A stretch of 47,787 nt of DNA, taken from positions 12,410 through 60,196 of the forward strand of contig PMLV01000076.1 of the NCBI GenBank assembly GCA_003160635.1. The letters run 5' to 3'. Each line of letters opens with the position of its first letter. Within the stretch, counting starts at the first letter, position 1. Of the stretch, positions 41,378-47,787 are shown piece after piece. A program made the position numbers and the translations under genes. The notes below the pieces were generated by a model, which was not told the origin of the DNA, did no database searches, and saw only the letters and a list, made by a program, of their open reading frames with translations. Origin of the DNA: Acidimicrobiaceae bacterium. GTDB taxonomy: Bacteria > Actinomycetota > Acidimicrobiia > Acidimicrobiales > RAAP-2.

Positions 41378-42244
41378 ATGGGCATGCCAACCGATGTCGG
41401 AGCCGTCGATCTGATGATCGCGTTTCCGCACGCCGACGCCAACATCGACGACTACACCTTCCGGTCGCTGCTCCGTGATGAAGGCAGTGCCGACATGGTG
41501 TTCCCGGTCGAGTACATCTTCCATGACGTCCCGAATCACCTGGAGAAGGGGAACGACCCCATCGAGGTGACCCTGGCCGAGATGGACAAGTGCGGGGTCG
41601 CCATCGGCCTGCTCGGCGGGCTGGACGAGACCTCGAGAAGAGCGCTCAGTGAGTATCCCGATCGGTTCCGGGCCAGTATTCATGTGGACCCGAACGACAT
41701 CACCGGATCGGTTCGCCAGATCCGTCGCGCACACGACGAGTTCGGGATCAAAGCGGTCCAGTCCTTCCCGGCAGGTTGCGTCCCGCAAGTGCCGGTCAGC
41801 GATCGGCGGTATTACCCCGTCTACCAGACGTGCATCGACCTCGACATCCCGATGATCACCAACGCGGGCGTGCCCGGGCCGCGGGTACCGATGGACTGCC
41901 AGCACGTCCGACATTTCGACCAGGTGTGCTACGACTTTCCCGAGCTGCGGATCGTCATGCGCCACGGGGCGGAGCCGTGGGAGGACCTGGCCGTGAAACT
42001 GATGCTCAAATGGCCGGGGCTCTATTACATGACCAGCGCCTTCGCGCCCAAGTACTATCCCAAGGCCATCATCGACTACGCCAACACCCGGGGCGCCGAC
42101 AAGGTCATGTACGCCGGGTACTACCCGATGGGAATCAGCCTCGAGCGCACATTCAACGAGATGCCCCACGTTCCCTTCCGAGACCACGTGTGGCCCAAAT
42201 TTCTCAGGGAGAACGCCATGCGGGTCTTCAAGCTCGACGAATAG
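41378..42244 (+). CDS. Amidohydrolase-superfamily-like protein lacking metal ligands
   Basis: A 288-residue protein, paralogue of the gene at 1-843. Shared blocks are 'FPVEYIFHDVP', 'DPIEVTLAEMD', 'FPAGCVPQVP', 'GVPGPRVPMDCQHV', 'VMRHGAEPWEDLAVKLMLKWP', 'TSAFAPKYYPKAIIDYANTR' and 'YAGYYPMGISLER'. In the superfamily, metals bind to an N-terminal HxH, two later His and an Asp of GSDxP; here HxH becomes 'FPHAD', the middle His becomes Asn ('TNAGVPG'), and the Asp site is 'AGYYP'. Only the RHG His is in place. Conservation of the same losses in two diverged copies means they are not random decay; the protein may use another chemistry or bind a ligand. GGGGGAG lies seven bases before the ATG. The next gene is a long-type amidohydrolase. 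Confidence 0.8.
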   Translation: MGMPTDVGAVDLMIAFPHADANIDDYTFRSLLRDEGSADMVFPVEYIFHDVPNHLEKGNDPIEVTLAEMDKCGVAIGLLGGLDETSRRALSEYPDRFRASIHVDPNDITGSVRQIRRAHDEFGIKAVQSFPAGCVPQVPVSDRRYYPVYQTCIDLDIPMITNAGVPGPRVPMDCQHVRHFDQVCYDFPELRIVMRHGAEPWEDLAVKLMLKWPGLYYMTSAFAPKYYPKAIIDYANTRGADKVMYAGYYPMGISLERTFNEMPHVPFRDHVWPKFLRENAMRVFKLDE

Positions 42245-42357
42245 GCCTAGCGGGGCGGACACGTCGTTTCGGGTGGGCCTGGAAATTGCCCTAACCTTGT
42301 ACCGTTCGACACCTTGTCGGCGACAATTCTTCCAGTTATGAAAGGGGACCTTCCCTG

Positions 42358-43608
42358 ATGTCAGCGACCCTTGGTGTCGCCGTTCGTGACAGCACGGACG
42401 CCACGGAACACCTGACGATCATCTCCGCCGATTGCCACGCCGGTGGTAGCCACTCCCAGTATCGGGAGTACCTCGACCCCGCCTACCTCGAGGACTTCGA
42501 CGCCTGGCGGGGCAAGTACAAGAACCCCTTCCGAGACCTCGGTGACCAGCGCCGCCTGCGCAATTGGGACAACGACATGCGGAACACGCAGCAGGAAGAG
42601 GACGGCATCGTGGCCGAGGTCATCTTCCCCAACACTGTCCCCCCGTTCTTCCCGAGCTTCGTCCTCTTCGCACCACCACCGCCGCCGGAGGCGTACGAGC
42701 ACCGGCTGGCCGGCATCCGGGCCCACAACCGTTGGCTGGTGGACTGGTGCAACGAGTACCCCGAGCGACGGGCCGGGATCGGCCAGATTTTCCTCAACGA
42801 TGTCGACGATGCCCTGGCCGATGTGCGGTGGATCAAGGAGCACGGGCTGCGCGGCGGAATCCTCCTCCCGAACATCCCGCCGGACGTGTCGTGGGTAAAG
42901 CCACTGTACGATCCCTGCTACGAACCATTGTGGTCGCTGTGCGAGGAGCTCGGGGTTCCCGTGCACAGCCACGGTGGCATCGGGTGCCCCGATTATGGCC
43001 CTTACCCGGTGTCCATGCTGCTGTACATGTCAGAGGTGGGGTTCTACTCGCAGCGGCCATTCGTCCACCTGCTGCTGTCAGGTGTCTTCGAACGGCACCC
43101 GGGCCTCAAGTTCGTCATGACGGAGATGGGCGCCGCCTGGCTGCCTCCGCTGCTCGACCGGCTTGACCCGATGTTGGCCACCATCCGCGATACCGGCGCC
43201 ACCGGAGAGATGCGATTCAACCAGGACCACGTTCTTCCCCGTACGGCCAGCGAGTATTTCGCGCAGAACTGCTGGGTCGGACTGTCCATACCGAGCAAGC
43301 CCGATCGCAGTGCCATCGCCCGGCTCGGGACCGATCGGATCATGTGGGGCTCGGACTACCCCCATGATGAAGGCACCTACCCGTTCAGTCGGGAGAACCT
43401 GCGGGCGATCTTTTCGGGCACCGAGGCCACCCAGCTACGGCGGGTCCTTTCCGAGAACGCCGCCCGGCTCTTCGACTTCGATCTGGAAGCACTCAAGCCA
43501 CTGGCCTCTCGGGTAGGGCCGACCGTCGGCGAGATCACCAAGCCGCTCGATCAACTGCCCGAGGCGCCGAACGAAGCGTTGCGGCGGGCGATGGGAGAAC
43601 GACTCTGA
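42358..43608 (+). CDS. Amidohydrolase-2 family protein (long type)
   Basis: A 416-residue protein with 'ISADCHAGGSHSQYREYLDP' at the N-terminal metal site, 'VPVHSHGGIGCPDYG' with the next His, 'KFVMTEMGAAWLPPLLDRLD' (Glu in the third-His position) and 'RIMWGSDYPHDEGTYPFS' with the catalytic Asp. 'EVIFPNTVPPFF' matches the block of the protein at 31422. AAAGGGG lies ten bases before the ATG. It is 113 bases downstream of the short-type amidohydrolase gene and 86 bases upstream of the F420-type oxidoreductase gene, so the three form a likely transcription unit with the binding protein. Reaction: hydrolysis or decarboxylation; substrate unknown. Confidence 0.86.
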   Translation: MSATLGVAVRDSTDATEHLTIISADCHAGGSHSQYREYLDPAYLEDFDAWRGKYKNPFRDLGDQRRLRNWDNDMRNTQQEEDGIVAEVIFPNTVPPFFPSFVLFAPPPPPEAYEHRLAGIRAHNRWLVDWCNEYPERRAGIGQIFLNDVDDALADVRWIKEHGLRGGILLPNIPPDVSWVKPLYDPCYEPLWSLCEELGVPVHSHGGIGCPDYGPYPVSMLLYMSEVGFYSQRPFVHLLLSGVFERHPGLKFVMTEMGAAWLPPLLDRLDPMLATIRDTGATGEMRFNQDHVLPRTASEYFAQNCWVGLSIPSKPDRSAIARLGTDRIMWGSDYPHDEGTYPFSRENLRAIFSGTEATQLRRVLSENAARLFDFDLEALKPLASRVGPTVGEITKPLDQLPEAPNEALRRAMGERL

Positions 43609-43694
43609 TCGGCCCACCGCCGAGGGGTATCCCCTGGTTCGCATGATGGAACGCTCCATCCCCTGCGACCAACAACTCGAGCACTGACTTCCCC

Positions 43695-44627
43695 ATGCGG
43701 GTCGGCCTCATGGTGACGCCCCAGCAGGGCGCCAGTTACGACGACCAACTTCAGGCCGCGCGCGCGGCGGAACGGGCGGGGTTCAGTGACTTCGTCCGCT
43801 CTGATCACTACCTGGCATTCGGTGCCACTGGTTTGCCGGGACCAACGGATTCCTGGATCACACTCGCAGGTCTCGCCCGGGAGACCAGTCGGATCAGACT
43901 CGGGACCATGGTGAGCGCGGCCACATTCCGCCTGCCTGGACCCATGGCCATTGCGGTCGCACAAGTCGATGCCATGAGTGGTGGGCGAATTACGCTGGCA
44001 CTTGGCGCTGGCTGGTCGGGAGAGGAGCACCGCGCCTACGGGATTCCGTTCCCTTCACCCAAAGAGCGCTTTGACCGACTCGACGAACAGCTCGCCATCA
44101 TCACCGGAATCTGGAATACGCCGATCGGATCGACTTTCTCATTCCACGGGGAGCACTACAAGCTTGCAGACTGCCCCGGCCTGCCGAAGCCCGTACAGCT
44201 CCCCCATCCACCCGTGATCGTCGGCGGCACCGGCCCCAAACGAACCCCCGCACTCGCCGCTCGCTACGCCAACGAATTCAACCTGCCTCCGTTTCAGGGA
44301 CCAGACCTGACACGCGACGCGTTCGACCGCGTGCGCCGTGCGTGCGAAACGGTCGGACGGGACCCAGCATCGCTCGATCTCTCGGTGACACTCACGACGG
44401 TGTGCGGCGCCGACGGGCGAGACGTGCAACGCCGCGGCGCGGTCTCGCCCCAGCAATTCGAAGCGGCGGACCTCGCCGGGACCCCCGATCAGATCTGCGA
44501 GGGCTTGAGGACCTATCTCGAACTCGGAGCGGCGCGGGCGTACCTTCGCGTGCTCGACCTGCGCGACGTCGATCAGGTCGAGCTCCTCGGAGCGACAGTA
44601 CTGCCGGTGTTCGCCGAATCGAGCTGA
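43695..44627 (+). CDS. Luciferase-like (LLM) F420- or FMN-dependent oxidoreductase
   Basis: A 310-residue TIM-barrel oxidoreductase of the luciferase-like family. Motifs include 'AARAAERAGFSDFVRSDHYL', 'GTMVSAATFRLPGPMAIAVA', 'MSGGRITLALGAGWSGEEHR' and 'YGIPFPSPKERFDRLDEQL', followed by 'PVIVGGTGPKRTPALAARYA'. These are typical of coenzyme F420-dependent enzymes of actinobacteria, although FMN-using members have the same fold. It may reduce or oxygenate the same compound handled by the neighbouring amidohydrolase. The ATG has no clear ribosome site. It is convergent with the dioxygenase gene and a hairpin lies in the 53-base gap. Confidence 0.85.
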   Translation: MRVGLMVTPQQGASYDDQLQAARAAERAGFSDFVRSDHYLAFGATGLPGPTDSWITLAGLARETSRIRLGTMVSAATFRLPGPMAIAVAQVDAMSGGRITLALGAGWSGEEHRAYGIPFPSPKERFDRLDEQLAIITGIWNTPIGSTFSFHGEHYKLADCPGLPKPVQLPHPPVIVGGTGPKRTPALAARYANEFNLPPFQGPDLTRDAFDRVRRACETVGRDPASLDLSVTLTTVCGADGRDVQRRGAVSPQQFEAADLAGTPDQICEGLRTYLELGAARAYLRVLDLRDVDQVELLGATVLPVFAESS

Positions 44628-44633
44628 CAACAC

Positions 44634-44663
44634 CACTTGCCACACCCCGAGGGTTGGCAGGTG
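44634..44663. terminator. Bidirectional terminator hairpin
   Basis: CACTTGCCA (44634-44642) pairs with TGGCAGGTG (44655-44663) with one G-T position, and an inner ACCC/GGGT stem (44644-44647 with 44651-44654) extends it around a CGA loop. It fills the gap between the stops of two convergent genes (44627 and 44681). No long T tract follows on either strand. Confidence 0.55.
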
Positions 44664-44680
44664 AGGAATGGCTGCGGCGC

Positions 44681-45634
44681 TTACACGTTGACGCGGAGCG
44701 CATCGTTGATGATGGCTCGCGCATCACGCAGGCGACCTTGCCCGTAGTCCCCGACAATGGTCGTGCGCTGCATATGACGATCAGACCCGGCGGGCACGCC
44801 TCTTGCGCAATGCATCATCCTCCAGTTATCCCAGAGGACCAGGTCGGTGGCAACCCACTTGTGATAGTACGCGCGGCTCTCATCGGTGGCATGGGCGATC
44901 ACATCCTCGAGGAGGACATCGCCTTCCACGTCCTCCATCCCTTCGATGCCCAAAGCGAACCAAGGTGACACATTGAGGACCTTGCGACCCGTCTCGGGTT
45001 GCAAGAACACCAGCGGATGCACGACTTCAGGAAAGCCCTCAGGGTTTGCCATGAGTTTGCTGGAACGCGGATCCATCCGCAGGAGCCTTAGGCCCGGGGT
45101 GACACCGAATCGTTGGTGAGATGCATCGATGTCAAATCGATACACGACCTCCAGGCCTTCGATCTGCTGCTTCAGACGATCGGGGAGCGAGTCATACGCC
45201 GCGATCTGGTCGATGAACCCGGTCTCACCACCATCTTCGGGGACCACTATCGGCCGCAAGATCCCACCGTGGTTGATGTGATCGACATAGACGAGGTCAA
45301 AATGCCAGGGCAGCCAACCTCCGCGTCGACTGCCGTCCCCGAACTCGTAGATCTCTCCGAACACCGAGTCGTACCTGATATCCGAGAGCTCAGCCCGGCC
45401 CGGTTTGGCCGGATCCCGAAGTGGGTGGATCTCCGGGGTCCCGAAGATAGAGCTGAGTTCGATGTGTCCCGCTTCGTCGGTCTCCAAACCCCGGAAGACC
45501 ACCAGACCCCGGTCAATCCAAAGGGCCGTCAGCGCACGGCGAACCTGGGCGTCCTCCAGTGAGGATATGTCGATATCAGTGACAATTGATCCGAACGCCA
45601 GATTCTCCGACAAAGGCCGGACATGAAGCTCCAT
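44681..45634 (-). CDS. TauD/TfdA-family Fe(II)/2-oxoglutarate dioxygenase
   Basis: A 317-residue oxygenase that would couple oxidative decarboxylation of 2-oxoglutarate to hydroxylation of a substrate. 'WHFDLVY' provides the metal ligands His111 and Asp113; the distal His275 lies in 'WRMMHCARG' and the 2-oxoglutarate Arg290 in 'RHMQRTTI'. 'GLVVFRGLETDEAGHIELSS' and 'SIFGTPEIHP' are typical of the alpha-ketoglutarate sulfonate/aryloxyalkanoate group. Known members act on taurine, 2,4-D and related acids. ATG at 45634 follows AAGGGCG with six-base spacing; longer open frame upstream is not supported. The leader contains a 12-bp inverted repeat (45656-45686) and two further dyads. It is convergent with the F420-type gene. 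Confidence 0.88.
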   Translation of the reverse strand: MELHVRPLSENLAFGSIVTDIDISSLEDAQVRRALTALWIDRGLVVFRGLETDEAGHIELSSIFGTPEIHPLRDPAKPGRAELSDIRYDSVFGEIYEFGDGSRRGGWLPWHFDLVYVDHINHGGILRPIVVPEDGGETGFIDQIAAYDSLPDRLKQQIEGLEVVYRFDIDASHQRFGVTPGLRLLRMDPRSSKLMANPEGFPEVVHPLVFLQPETGRKVLNVSPWFALGIEGMEDVEGDVLLEDVIAHATDESRAYYHKWVATDLVLWDNWRMMHCARGVPAGSDRHMQRTTIVGDYGQGRLRDARAIINDALRVNV

Positions 45635-46082
45635 TTGGTTCGCCCTTATGAGTACTCGTCCCTCTGCGAAGGTAGCAGAGGGACGACCAGCGGGCTGGTC
45701 TGAGCATGCTCGAAGGTCAGACAAACCGGACAGCTCTACGAACACCACGCCCGACGTTGCGAAGCAGATCATGGCCAGATCCGACCTCGTTCGAACCCGC
45801 CACCACGAAGACGCCCAACTGCCGGTGCGCAGCATCGAGCCACCGCAGGACCCGGCAGCGACCACCACTGCGACGATAATCGGAACAACGGGTGCATCGC
45901 GACGTGAACGAAGGCGTACGCGCTCGGGCACCTTCATGCGACCGTTCGAATGCTCGGAGCAACATTGAACGCAACGCCCGTAGCTAAAGATTACCTTTCT
46001 CTCATGCCGAGACCCCCGTGATACGGCCCCCTCAACAAGTCCGGCGCTCGAACTCGTCACGTTCAACCTCCGGCGAATGCCG
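45635..46082. other. Intergenic region upstream of the dioxygenase
   Basis: These 448 bases separate the dioxygenase from the aldehyde dehydrogenase gene, both on the minus strand. The first 80 bases hold three adjacent dyads. Upstream the dioxygenase frame stays open and contains a hydrophobic stretch ('PIIVAVVVAAGSCGG' near 45840-45890), but no ribosome site supports a separate gene and the dioxygenase fold does not need it. The rest shows nothing I can assign. Confidence 0.45.
45656..45711. promoter_or_regulatory. Cluster of three inverted repeats before the dioxygenase gene
   Basis: A perfect 12-bp inverted repeat TCGTCCCTCTGC-N7-GCAGAGGGACGA (45656-45686) lies 22 bases upstream of the dioxygenase ATG. 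Directly next to it are GACCAGC-GG-GCTGGTC (45685-45700) and the palindrome GAGCATGCTC (45702-45711). The first may form an RNA hairpin just before the ribosome site or be a repressor site; the others could bind a further dimer. The regulator is unknown. Confidence 0.6.
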
Positions 46083-47645
46083 TCAGCGCGGAGGCAAGCG
46101 TGAATAGCTCGGAAAGTTCCCAAAGAGCTCCTCGCCGGAGCCTTCGGGTCCGTAGGTGAGTGCTTGCACCAACAGATCACCACCCACAAACGCACCCTTC
46201 CAGGAGGCGCCGAGCCCTCCGAACACCTCTTCCCGGTCGCCGCGGCTGCGGGGTTTGTTGATGCCAACCTTGAAGGCCAGCAACTCCTCGGACACCCGGT
46301 CACCCATGTCGGCGTCGTCCGTCGCGATGCTGGCCACAAGGGACCCGTTCGACACGTTCATCGCTGCCACGAGCTCGGCTTGGGTGTCGACCACCACCAC
46401 CGAGTCCAATGGGCCGAATGGCTCGGCGTGATGGAGCGACCAGGAGGCCGGAGGCTGGAGAACGCAAGAGGGCGCGACATATGCCGCCGTGTCCTGTGCA
46501 TCGAGGAACAGCCCGTCGCCGACCGACCCCCGGTACAGCGGGATACCGCCACCGCTGACTGCTTCGTCGAACTGCTTCGTGAGCTCGGCGGCCTTCGTGG
46601 CGTGGATGACGGGGCCAAAGTCCAATTCCGGAAGGGGGTCGTCGGGGTGCGCCACGGCGAGTGGATTGCCGAATTTGATCGCATGCACGACAGGGAGGTA
46701 CGCCTCCAAGAAAGCGGGGACAAGGCGACGCTGGACAACGTAACGGGGATAGGCCGTGCAGCGCTGCTTGGCGTACTCGAACCCCTTTCGCATGTGCTGG
46801 GCGAGGAGGTCCCACTGCGAGAAATTCCAGATACCCCAGGAATTCAGGCCTTCTTGCTCGAGCATGTGTCGTCGCCCGGTGTCCGCAAGAGAGACCGCTG
46901 CCCTACGGCCGTTTGCACGACCCCCGACGAAGACCAGCGCACCTATGCCCTCGGAGCGGATGAGCACTTCCCCCATGTGCGAACCCATGCCCGAGAGAAG
47001 CGTGACGGGAAGACCGGCCCGGCGCATGAGGGCATGGGCCAGAGTCAGCGCGTAAAACCCACCCTGGCTGGGAGTTTTCGCCACAACGGCGTTGCCCGCG
47101 AGAGCCTGCACCAGTTCGGCGTGGACCTGGACGCTCATCGGATAGTTCCAACTCGCGATGTTTGAGACAGGCCCGGGCAACGGTAGGCGCTGCTTTCCGT
47201 CGCTGGTGGTGAGCTGGCGCTCAATCTGGCCGAGGTACCACCGGGCCCCGTCAACGCAGCGATCCACGTCCGCACATGCCAGACGCCAGGGCTTGCCGAT
47301 CTCCCACACGAGCAAGAGGGCCAGCAGATCACGATGCTCAACCAACCCATCGACCGCGTCTGACACCATGGTGCGGCGCTCATCCAACTCTACGGTCGCC
47401 CACGTCTTGTGTTCCTCAAGCGCGTGTGCCACTGCCGCGACAGCCTCATCGTAGTTGACGAGTGGAGGCCCCGGTATCGGTGTGCCATCCACGGCATTCA
47501 CATGGTCACCTGGAATGCCGATGCGTCGCCATTCTCCGCGTGTCAGATTTCGCAGGCGATCAGAATCAAAGGCTTCGGGCGCCACCTGGATACACCTGGC
47601 GTAGGTCTCCCACCATGATGTCCCAGGCTTGAGGATTAAGGGCAC
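46083..47645 (-). CDS. Aldehyde dehydrogenase family protein (divergent)
   Basis: A 520-residue NAD(P)+-dependent dehydrogenase homologue. Recognisable blocks are 'NIASWNYPMSVQ' (substrate/NAD region, residues 162-173), 'AKTPSQGG' (Lys190), 'LVFVGGRANGRRAAV' in place of FTGSxxxG, 'MLEQEGLNSWGIW' in place of the usual ELGGK (the active Glu would be Glu263 or Glu265), and 'YAKQRCTAYPRYV' with the likely nucleophile Cys296. Later 'EPFGPLDSVVVVD' and 'NKPRSRGDREEVFGG' fit the family. Its motifs differ enough to make the substrate, or even NAD use, uncertain. GTG at 47645 follows AAGGGAG by nine bases. It would oxidise an aldehyde produced by the catabolic enzymes around it. Confidence 0.85.
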   Translation of the reverse strand: MPLILKPGTSWWETYARCIQVAPEAFDSDRLRNLTRGEWRRIGIPGDHVNAVDGTPIPGPPLVNYDEAVAAVAHALEEHKTWATVELDERRTMVSDAVDGLVEHRDLLALLLVWEIGKPWRLACADVDRCVDGARWYLGQIERQLTTSDGKQRLPLPGPVSNIASWNYPMSVQVHAELVQALAGNAVVAKTPSQGGFYALTLAHALMRRAGLPVTLLSGMGSHMGEVLIRSEGIGALVFVGGRANGRRAAVSLADTGRRHMLEQEGLNSWGIWNFSQWDLLAQHMRKGFEYAKQRCTAYPRYVVQRRLVPAFLEAYLPVVHAIKFGNPLAVAHPDDPLPELDFGPVIHATKAAELTKQFDEAVSGGGIPLYRGSVGDGLFLDAQDTAAYVAPSCVLQPPASWSLHHAEPFGPLDSVVVVDTQAELVAAMNVSNGSLVASIATDDADMGDRVSEELLAFKVGINKPRSRGDREEVFGGLGASWKGAFVGGDLLVQALTYGPEGSGEELFGNFPSYSRLPPR

Positions 47646-47787
47646 CGGTCGTCGCTCCCTTGAACGTCATCCAACATACGAACTCTACCCCGTGAGATCG
47701 ATAGTCCATTCCCCATCAGCATTCCGGTCAGGGCAGCTACGTGGACCTCTCTGCGCCGTACGCCTTTCTGTCAGCATGACCTGAGAC

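Noticed and set aside
45717..45974. Open frames with a hydrophobic stretch upstream of the dioxygenase
   Set aside because: No ribosome site, no recognisable signal plus domain, and amino acid use unlike the neighbours. The hydrophobic run is short and may be chance.

Overview
The window is a high-GC, densely coded stretch of chromosome from a bacterium that is most likely an actinobacterium, probably of the class Acidimicrobiia or a near relative. The grounds are: many GTG starts behind strong purine-rich ribosome sites; a secreted protein made of 42-residue 'GYWLVASDGGVFAFGDA' repeats, a type common in Acidimicrobiia; a DUF4331 protein; an F420-type luciferase-like oxidoreductase; and several paired acyl-CoA dehydrogenases and amidohydrolases. 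This is inference from gene content. No rRNA, tRNA, CRISPR array, insertion sequence, phage or plasmid gene was seen.

Layout. Positions 1-8.1 kb hold an amidohydrolase-like gene cut by the window edge, a small protein, glucose-6-phosphate dehydrogenase, a DHA2-type exporter, an intergenic region rich in inverted repeats, a Maf nucleotide pyrophosphatase, a membrane-anchored beta-propeller and a PlsC-type acyltransferase. From 8.1 to 11.4 kb a minus-strand run encodes a 42-residue-repeat surface protein, a small Tat substrate, a DUF4331 protein and a conserved small protein. From 11.5 to 15.7 kb lie a SirB1/transglutaminase-like protein, a beta-hydroxyacid dehydrogenase and a PAS-PAS-GGDEF-EAL protein.

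Positions 15.8-18.2 kb form a compact regulatory module: a BlaI-type repressor (preceded by an overlapping leader ORF), a decayed second BlaI gene, an M56 membrane metallopeptidase and a small secreted six-cysteine protein. The promoter of the secreted protein is overlaid by two perfect TCCTAC-N6-GTAGGA dyads. This is the clearest candidate for an undescribed system here: a BlaI/M56 pair controlling a secreted protein that is not a beta-lactamase. From 18.4 to 24.3 kb come a PhyH dioxygenase, a TetR/DHA2 exporter pair, small proteins, class I fructose-bisphosphate aldolase and a pirin.

From 24.5 kb to the end the window looks like a catabolic region. It has five complete amidohydrolase-superfamily proteins (a sixth starts the window), a VOC protein, two acyl-CoA dehydrogenase subunits, an NPV-type aquaporin-like channel, an enoyl-CoA hydratase, an acyl-CoA synthetase, a Dpp/Opp-type ABC importer (ATPase, permease-ATPase fusion, permease, divergent binding protein), an F420-type oxidoreductase, a TauD-type dioxygenase and an aldehyde dehydrogenase. 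Together they could import an organic acid, activate it to a CoA thioester, and degrade it by beta-oxidation, ring cleavage or decarboxylation. The substrate cannot be named from sequence. The two short amidohydrolase-like paralogues (1-843 and 41378-42244) lack most metal ligands of the superfamily and are the most unusual proteins in this part.
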